NCBI RefSeq assembly: GCF_043195135.1
Contig: NZ_JBAFWP010000004.1
Length of the DNA stretch: 64,000 nucleotides
Direction: 5' to 3' (one strand)
Origin: NCEH01 sp043195135
Lineage (GTDB): Bacteria; Pseudomonadota; Alphaproteobacteria; Rhizobiales; Xanthobacteraceae
How positions within the stretch are numbered: position 1 is the first letter of the stretch; each line of letters starts with the position of its first letter. This document shows positions 60,272 through 64,000 of this stretch, one piece after another. The notes beneath the pieces are model-generated. The model was not told the DNA's origin. It ran no database searches and saw nothing but the letters and a program-made list of their open reading frames with translations. The position numbers and the translations under genes were made by a program.

Positions 60272-60775
60272 TCAGTCCGGATCGGTGAGCGAGCGATAGC
60301 GCCCGCGGTAATAGATGAGCGGGGCGCCCTCGCCCTCGGCATGGAAATGCACCACGCGGCCGACGAAGATCTCATGGTCCCCGCCGTCGTAATGGGCATA
60401 GGCGGCGCATTCGAAGGCGGCATGGGCCGGGCGCAGCAAAGGCGCACCCGAATGGCCCTCGTGGAGCTGGAGATTGGCGAACTTGTCGCCGCCGCCGCGC
60501 GCGAAGCGGTTGGACAGCTCCTCCTGCCCCTCCAGCAGCACGTTGACCGTGAAGAATTCAAGCTTCTCCAGCCGCGCCAGCGAATGCAGCGAGCGGGCCA
60601 TGGAGAACAGGATCAGCGGCGGATCGAGCGAGACGGAGGAGAAGGAATTCACCGTCACGCCCAGCGGCCCCTCCTCGTCGCGGCCCAGCACCACGGCGAT
60701 GCCGGTTGCGAACCGGCCGAGCACATTGCGCAGTTCGCGCGGGTCGAAGCGGGCGTCGAGATCGATGCGGGTCAT
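60272..60775 (-). CDS. Flavin reductase (FMN reductase, two-component monooxygenase partner)
   Basis: 167-aa flavin-reductase-like domain protein (PF01613): RELRNVLGRFATGIAVVLGR, GVTVNSFSSVSLDPPLILFS, FFTVNVLLEGQEELSNRFA, HEIFVGRVVHFHAEGEGAPL, IYYRGRYRSL. It provides reduced FMN or FAD to a partner oxygenase, here probably the acyl-CoA-dehydrogenase-fold protein just upstream. ATG 60775 (MTRIDLDARFDP) is chosen because the domain begins there and GAGGAG lies upstream. A GTG at 60952 overlapping the upstream stop would add 59 residues that are just translated repeat sequence. Confidence 0.87.
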   Translation of the reverse strand: MTRIDLDARFDPRELRNVLGRFATGIAVVLGRDEEGPLGVTVNSFSSVSLDPPLILFSMARSLHSLARLEKLEFFTVNVLLEGQEELSNRFARGGGDKFANLQLHEGHSGAPLLRPAHAAFECAAYAHYDGGDHEIFVGRVVHFHAEGEGAPLIYYRGRYRSLTDPD

Positions 60776-60871
60776 GCGGTGAAGGCGCTCCTCGTTCCCG
60801 CGTTCGCCGGCGACGGCAAGGCCGCCGGCGCCGTGCGGAACGCCCGATGCCGGGAAGGTGACGGAAGCCGG

Positions 60872-60898
60872 CATGGGGGACAAGCCTTGTCCCCCATG
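60872..60898. repeat. Perfect palindromic repeat (REP-like)
   Basis: CATGGGGGACAAG-C-CTTGTCCCCCATG: 13-bp arms (60872-60884, 60886-60898) around one base. It lies between the flavin reductase and the dehydrogenase-fold gene, and resembles Hyphomicrobiales REP elements. Confidence 0.85.
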
Positions 60899-60948
60899 TT
60901 GCGCGGCCGGACCCCGCAGGCCCGCGTCCGGCGGCATGGCGGCGGCGC

Positions 60949-62352
60949 TCACGCCACCTTGGCCGGCTGAAGCTCGGCGAGGAGCTTCTCGGCGAAGGCG
61001 CGCTTCTGCGCGTCGTCCATCTTCTTCACTTCATTGTTGAGCATCCGCTGGTTGATGGACTTGTTCCAGTAATCCAGGCTCTCGAAGCCGAGCAGCGAGG
61101 CCTTGCCGACGAACTGGCGCAGCACTTCGTTGGTGGGGCCCATCACCCAGCCGGCCTTGCCGTCGCGCAGGTAGCGCTCGATCTGGAGCGCGGGGCGATA
61201 GCCCGTGCCGCCGCAGGCATGCAGCATCTTGTCGGTGACATGGGTCACGTTCTTGGCGGATTCGAACTTCACCTGCCACAGCCAGTGCAGCAGCGCCGAG
61301 CGCGGCAGAACGTCGAGATCCTTGTGGATCGACCAGTCGCAATTGTTGGTCACGCTGTCGAGCGCCTGGGCCATCTGGAAGACGAAGGCGCGGCACGCAT
61401 TGGTGTCCATGATCGCTTCGCCGACATAATCCTGGATGGTCGGATAATCGGCGACGCGCATGCCCACGTCATTGTGGGTCTTGCGGGTGGTGTGGCGCTT
61501 GGCGATGTCGATCACCGCCATGGAGATGCCGTTCCAGCAGGCGGACGAGCAGACGAGGAAGAACGGGTCCACCACTTCGTCGTTGGATTTTGCGCCGTCG
61601 CCGATGGGGCCGACCATGGCGTCCTTGGCGATGACGACGCCTTCCACCTGGATCGGGCCGGACTGGTTGCCGCGCAGGCCGAGGCCGTCCCATTCGGACG
61701 GGTTGGCCTGCACGTCGTCCTTGAGCACGAGGAAGCAGGAGAGATCGGAATAATCGCCCGAGAAGCCGGGGCTGGTGGTCTGGAGGATGTACCAGTCGGC
61801 GAAGCCGCCAGAGGTGGTCCAGGAGGCCTTCTTGGTGATCTTCCAGCCGTCGCCATAGGCTTCCGCCTTGGAGGAGATGGGATACCAGAAGTGCGAGCCG
61901 GTTTCGGGGTCGGAGAACGAAAGCGTGCCGATCAGGACGTCGGCATCGAGGCGCTTGAGGATGTCGGTGAGGCGGGCGTTTTCATGATGGCGCAGCAATG
62001 CGGCGGCGACCGCGCCGAGATGCATGGTGTAGCACATGGCGGTGGAGGGGCAGCCGTAGCGGGCGATGGTTTCCACCACCATGGCCGCGCACACATGGCT
62101 TTCGGCGAGGCCGCCGAGCGCCTTGGGCACCGTCAGGCCCAGCAGGCCGAGGCTGGCCAGCGCCTCGAAATTCTTGCGCGGATAGACATAGTCCGCGTCA
62201 CTCTCCACCGCATTGGCGCGCAGCGTGGTCTCGCACAAGGCGATGAGCTTGGCCTGCAATTCCTTCTGGGCGGGGGTGAGAAGCCATTGCGGGTCCCACT
62301 CGAACCCGAGGCCCCAGAATTCCTCCTGGCCCCACATTTTGACTTGCGACAT
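60949..62352 (-). CDS. Acyl-CoA-dehydrogenase-fold flavin monooxygenase
   Basis: 467-aa protein starting MSQVKMWGQEEFWGLGFEWD. The fold is acyl-CoA dehydrogenase: helical N-domain, LIGTLSFSDPETGSHFWYPI, ADGWKITKKASWTTSGGFAD-type middle, YPTIQDYVGEAIMDTNACRA and HACGGTGYRPALQIERYLRD. The flavin reductase that follows makes a group-D two-component monooxygenase (DszC/HpaB-like) more likely than a CoA dehydrogenase. ATG 62352 is chosen because conserved sequence starts there; the frame runs open upstream without support. First gene of the minus-strand cluster. Substrate unknown; an N- or S-methylated compound is plausible from context. Confidence 0.78.
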   Translation of the reverse strand: MSQVKMWGQEEFWGLGFEWDPQWLLTPAQKELQAKLIALCETTLRANAVESDADYVYPRKNFEALASLGLLGLTVPKALGGLAESHVCAAMVVETIARYGCPSTAMCYTMHLGAVAAALLRHHENARLTDILKRLDADVLIGTLSFSDPETGSHFWYPISSKAEAYGDGWKITKKASWTTSGGFADWYILQTTSPGFSGDYSDLSCFLVLKDDVQANPSEWDGLGLRGNQSGPIQVEGVVIAKDAMVGPIGDGAKSNDEVVDPFFLVCSSACWNGISMAVIDIAKRHTTRKTHNDVGMRVADYPTIQDYVGEAIMDTNACRAFVFQMAQALDSVTNNCDWSIHKDLDVLPRSALLHWLWQVKFESAKNVTHVTDKMLHACGGTGYRPALQIERYLRDGKAGWVMGPTNEVLRQFVGKASLLGFESLDYWNKSINQRMLNNEVKKMDDAQKRAFAEKLLAELQPAKVA

Positions 62353-62452
62353 GACGCTTGCTCCGAACGCCCGGCGCTTCAGCACGCGAGCGGTGAATGT
62401 CCCCGGCGTAGCTGTTCCCCTCAGTGAACTTTTTTGCCGCCGTAGAAACAGA

Positions 62453-62517
62453 TTGCCAAATGCACGGTCGGACGCAAGAACCAAAAGCAGGCACGTAAAC
62501 GCCTGCATTTTAGGCAA
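62453..62517. promoter_or_regulatory. Nested inverted repeats in the divergent promoter region
   Basis: Between the divergent dehydrogenase-fold and methyltransferase genes (313 nt, AT-richer than the flanks), TTGCCAAATGCA (62453-62464) and TGCATTTTAGGCAA (62504-62517) are imperfect inverted copies. GCAGGC-N8-GCCTGC (62487-62492 with 62501-62506) lies within. They are candidate operators for an unlinked regulator of the cluster. Confidence 0.4.
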
Positions 62518-62665
62518 AATATTCAAAAGCAACGGCTTAGCGTTTTTACATCGCCCTCATATTAGGCAGCTTAGCCAAAAGATTTCTTCTCAGGAAAAGT
62601 AATTGACAGAAAATCCCCCTCGCACAAGGATGGCGCGCCTTGCAGAGCCTGAGGGGACGCAAAGA

Positions 62666-63793
62666 ATGAGCCCGACGCAGTTGCGCCAGTCGATCCTGAA
62701 CGAGCGCCACCGCGCGCTCGGATCGAAGCTGGAAGAATCCTGGAACGACACCGCTTTGCCCCAGCATTACGCCACCGATCCCTATGAGGAGACGACGGCG
62801 GTGCGCACCCGCGCCGGCCTCATCGACGTGTCGGCGCTGAAGATCGTCAATGTCTCGGGTCCCGACGCCACCGCCTTCCTCAACCGCCTTGTCACCTCCG
62901 ACGTTGCAAAGATCGCGCCCGGCCGCTCCATGATCTCCTCCATGGTGGGGGAGGACGGCGGGCTGATCGACGACGTGCTGATCTATTGCGACAGCCCCAC
63001 CGCCTATCGCCTCTCCCACGGCGGGGGCGCCACCGAGGAGGTGCTGCCGCTGCTGACCGAGGGACTGGATGTCACCTACGCGCGCGACGACGACGTGCAT
63101 ATCCTCTCCCTGCAAGGGCCGAAGGCGCTTCAGATCCTCCAGCCGGACACGCCGCTGGACGTGGCCGCCATCCCCTATTTCGGCCACGCGCCGACCACCC
63201 TCTACGGCATCGAGGTCTCGATCGCGCGCGGCGGCTATTCCGGCGAGCGCGGCTATGAGGTGTTCGTGAAGGCCAAGGACGCGGTCGCGGTGTGGGACAA
63301 GATCCTGGAAGCCGGCAAGCCGTTCGGCATTATGCCGGTGTCGTGGGATTGCCTGGACATCGGCCGCGTGGAAGCCGGCCTGCTGTTCTTCCCGTTCGAC
63401 ATGCCCCACAAGGACACGACCCCCTGGGAAGTGCTGATGGACTGGACGGTGGACCTCTCCAAGCCGGATTTTCGCGGCAAGGACGCCCTCATCCGCCGCA
63501 AGGGCACCGAGCGCACCCACCAGGCGGGCCTCGAAGTTCTGCATTCCGCCGCCATCACGCCCGGCGCCAAGATCTTCAAGGACGGGCAGGAGGTGGGCAC
63601 GGTGAATTCCACCGTGTTCAGCCAGCATCTCATGAAGTCGCTGGCCATGGTCTCGCTCGTGCCCAGCCTCACCGCGCTCGGCACCGCAGTGACCGTGGTG
63701 GATGACGGCAAGAGCTATGAGGCGAACGTGGTGCGCACGCCGTTCTACGATCCGCTGCGCCTGCGCACCCATCCGCTCGACGAGCGCGGCTGA
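62666..63793 (+). CDS. GcvT-family tetrahydrofolate-dependent aminomethyltransferase/demethylase
   Basis: 375-aa GcvT/DmdA-like protein. Family segments: TRAGLIDVSALKIVNVSGPD, FLNRLVTSDVAKIAPGR, YSSMVGEDGGLIDDVLIY-type MISSMVGEDGGLIDDVLIYC, GYSGERGYEVFVKAKDA, GIMPVSWDCLDIGRVEAGLL and the C-terminal beta domain KPDFRGKDALIRRK. It would move a methyl or methylene group from a methylated donor to THF. Donor is unknown: a glycine-betaine-, DMSP- or aromatic O-methyl-type substrate are alternatives. ATG 62666 follows GAGGGGA by 9 nt; upstream TTG/ATG starts are weaker. Divergent from the methylated-amine operon. Confidence 0.8.
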   Translation: MSPTQLRQSILNERHRALGSKLEESWNDTALPQHYATDPYEETTAVRTRAGLIDVSALKIVNVSGPDATAFLNRLVTSDVAKIAPGRSMISSMVGEDGGLIDDVLIYCDSPTAYRLSHGGGATEEVLPLLTEGLDVTYARDDDVHILSLQGPKALQILQPDTPLDVAAIPYFGHAPTTLYGIEVSIARGGYSGERGYEVFVKAKDAVAVWDKILEAGKPFGIMPVSWDCLDIGRVEAGLLFFPFDMPHKDTTPWEVLMDWTVDLSKPDFRGKDALIRRKGTERTHQAGLEVLHSAAITPGAKIFKDGQEVGTVNSTVFSQHLMKSLAMVSLVPSLTALGTAVTVVDDGKSYEANVVRTPFYDPLRLRTHPLDERG

Positions 63794-63802
63794 GCCGCGC
63801 GG

Positions 63803-63955
63803 CTGCCCCCTCACCCGTCCGCTGCGCGGCCGACCTCTCCTCGACGGGGAGAGGTGATCTCCTCTAAAACCCCGCTTCGTCCCCGGAACGACGATCCAGG
63901 CCCGATCTCCCCCTCTCCCCCACGGGGAGAGGGCCGGGGTGAGGGGGAGGCCCCG
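63803..63955. repeat. Dispersed palindromic repeat copy
   Basis: CCCCTCACCCGTCCGCTGCG, CGGCCGACCTCTCCTCGACG, GGGAGAGGT and, further on, CCCCCTCTCCCCCACGGGGA, GAGGGCCGGGGTGAGGGGGA match, in inverted orientation, the elements at 55.98-56.1 kb. No gene follows to the end of the window. Confidence 0.85.
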
Positions 63956-64000
63956 CAAACACGCCTGGCCCGGTACACCCGCCGGTTCCCGTTAAGCATC

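Noticed and set aside
60776..60952. N-terminal 59-residue extension of the flavin reductase from a GTG
   Set aside because: It translates a palindromic intergenic repeat, and flavin reductases of this family normally start near the chosen ATG.

Overview
The window is 64 kb of GC-rich DNA (about two thirds G+C by eye) from an alphaproteobacterium, most likely Hyphomicrobiales/Xanthobacteraceae-like. The pointers are the murA - DUF2948 - hisD - UPF0262 - low-MW phosphatase - maf - yacG block typical of that order, an alphaproteobacterial flagellin, and several families of dispersed palindromic repeats common in rhizobia and relatives. Taxonomy is inferred from gene content only.

Layout. 0.1-6.2 kb: a flagellin, then a minus-strand signalling cassette of periplasmic molybdopterin-like protein, histidine kinase, lone receiver, receiver-EAL and receiver-MarR protein. 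6.4-10.8 kb: a glycine-zipper envelope protein, a thiopurine methyltransferase, and an omega-aminotransferase plus aldehyde dehydrogenase pair suited to polyamine catabolism. 11.1-18.0 kb: the housekeeping block yacG/maf/(hydrolase)/phosphatase/UPF0262/hisD/DUF2948/murA. 18.3-24.6 kb: a small genomic island between a tRNA-Thr(CGU) gene and a decayed P4-type integrase, carrying a three-gene overlapping operon (DUF559 nuclease-fold protein, winged-helix protein, dual P-loop AAA/HerA ATPase). 24.6-28.4 kb: a paoABC periplasmic aldehyde oxidoreductase whose usual partner paoD is absent at the island junction. 28.8-35.7 kb: an RpiR regulator divergent from a carbohydrate-type ABC importer operon that includes a FAD oxidoreductase. 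35.8-38 kb: a MerR remnant and an AT-richer acyltransferase. 38.4-46.7 kb: an 8.2-kb glycine-rich autotransporter. 46.8-54.7 kb: a universal stress protein behind an FNR/FixK-like box, small envelope proteins, a NUDIX protein with a lysine-rich repeat tail, egtBD (ergothioneine) and an MFS transporter. 54.8-63.8 kb: a methylated-amine cluster with a DUF3445 haem oxygenase, its ferredoxin reductase and zinc-ribbon partner (dimethylamine monooxygenase type), a Tdm-like TMAO demethylase, and a two-component flavin monooxygenase pair, divergent from a GcvT-like methyltransferase.

How they fit together. The 54.8-63.8 kb block reads as stepwise N-demethylation with tetrahydrofolate capture of the C1 unit. 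The first 6 kb link an envelope sensor to c-di-GMP turnover and transcription beside a flagellin gene. The island at 18.3-24.6 kb is the best candidate for an undescribed system: its nuclease, adaptor and ATPase composition, tight overlaps and tRNA/integrase context resemble anti-phage defence islands. That function is inference; I cannot match it to a named system from sequence alone.
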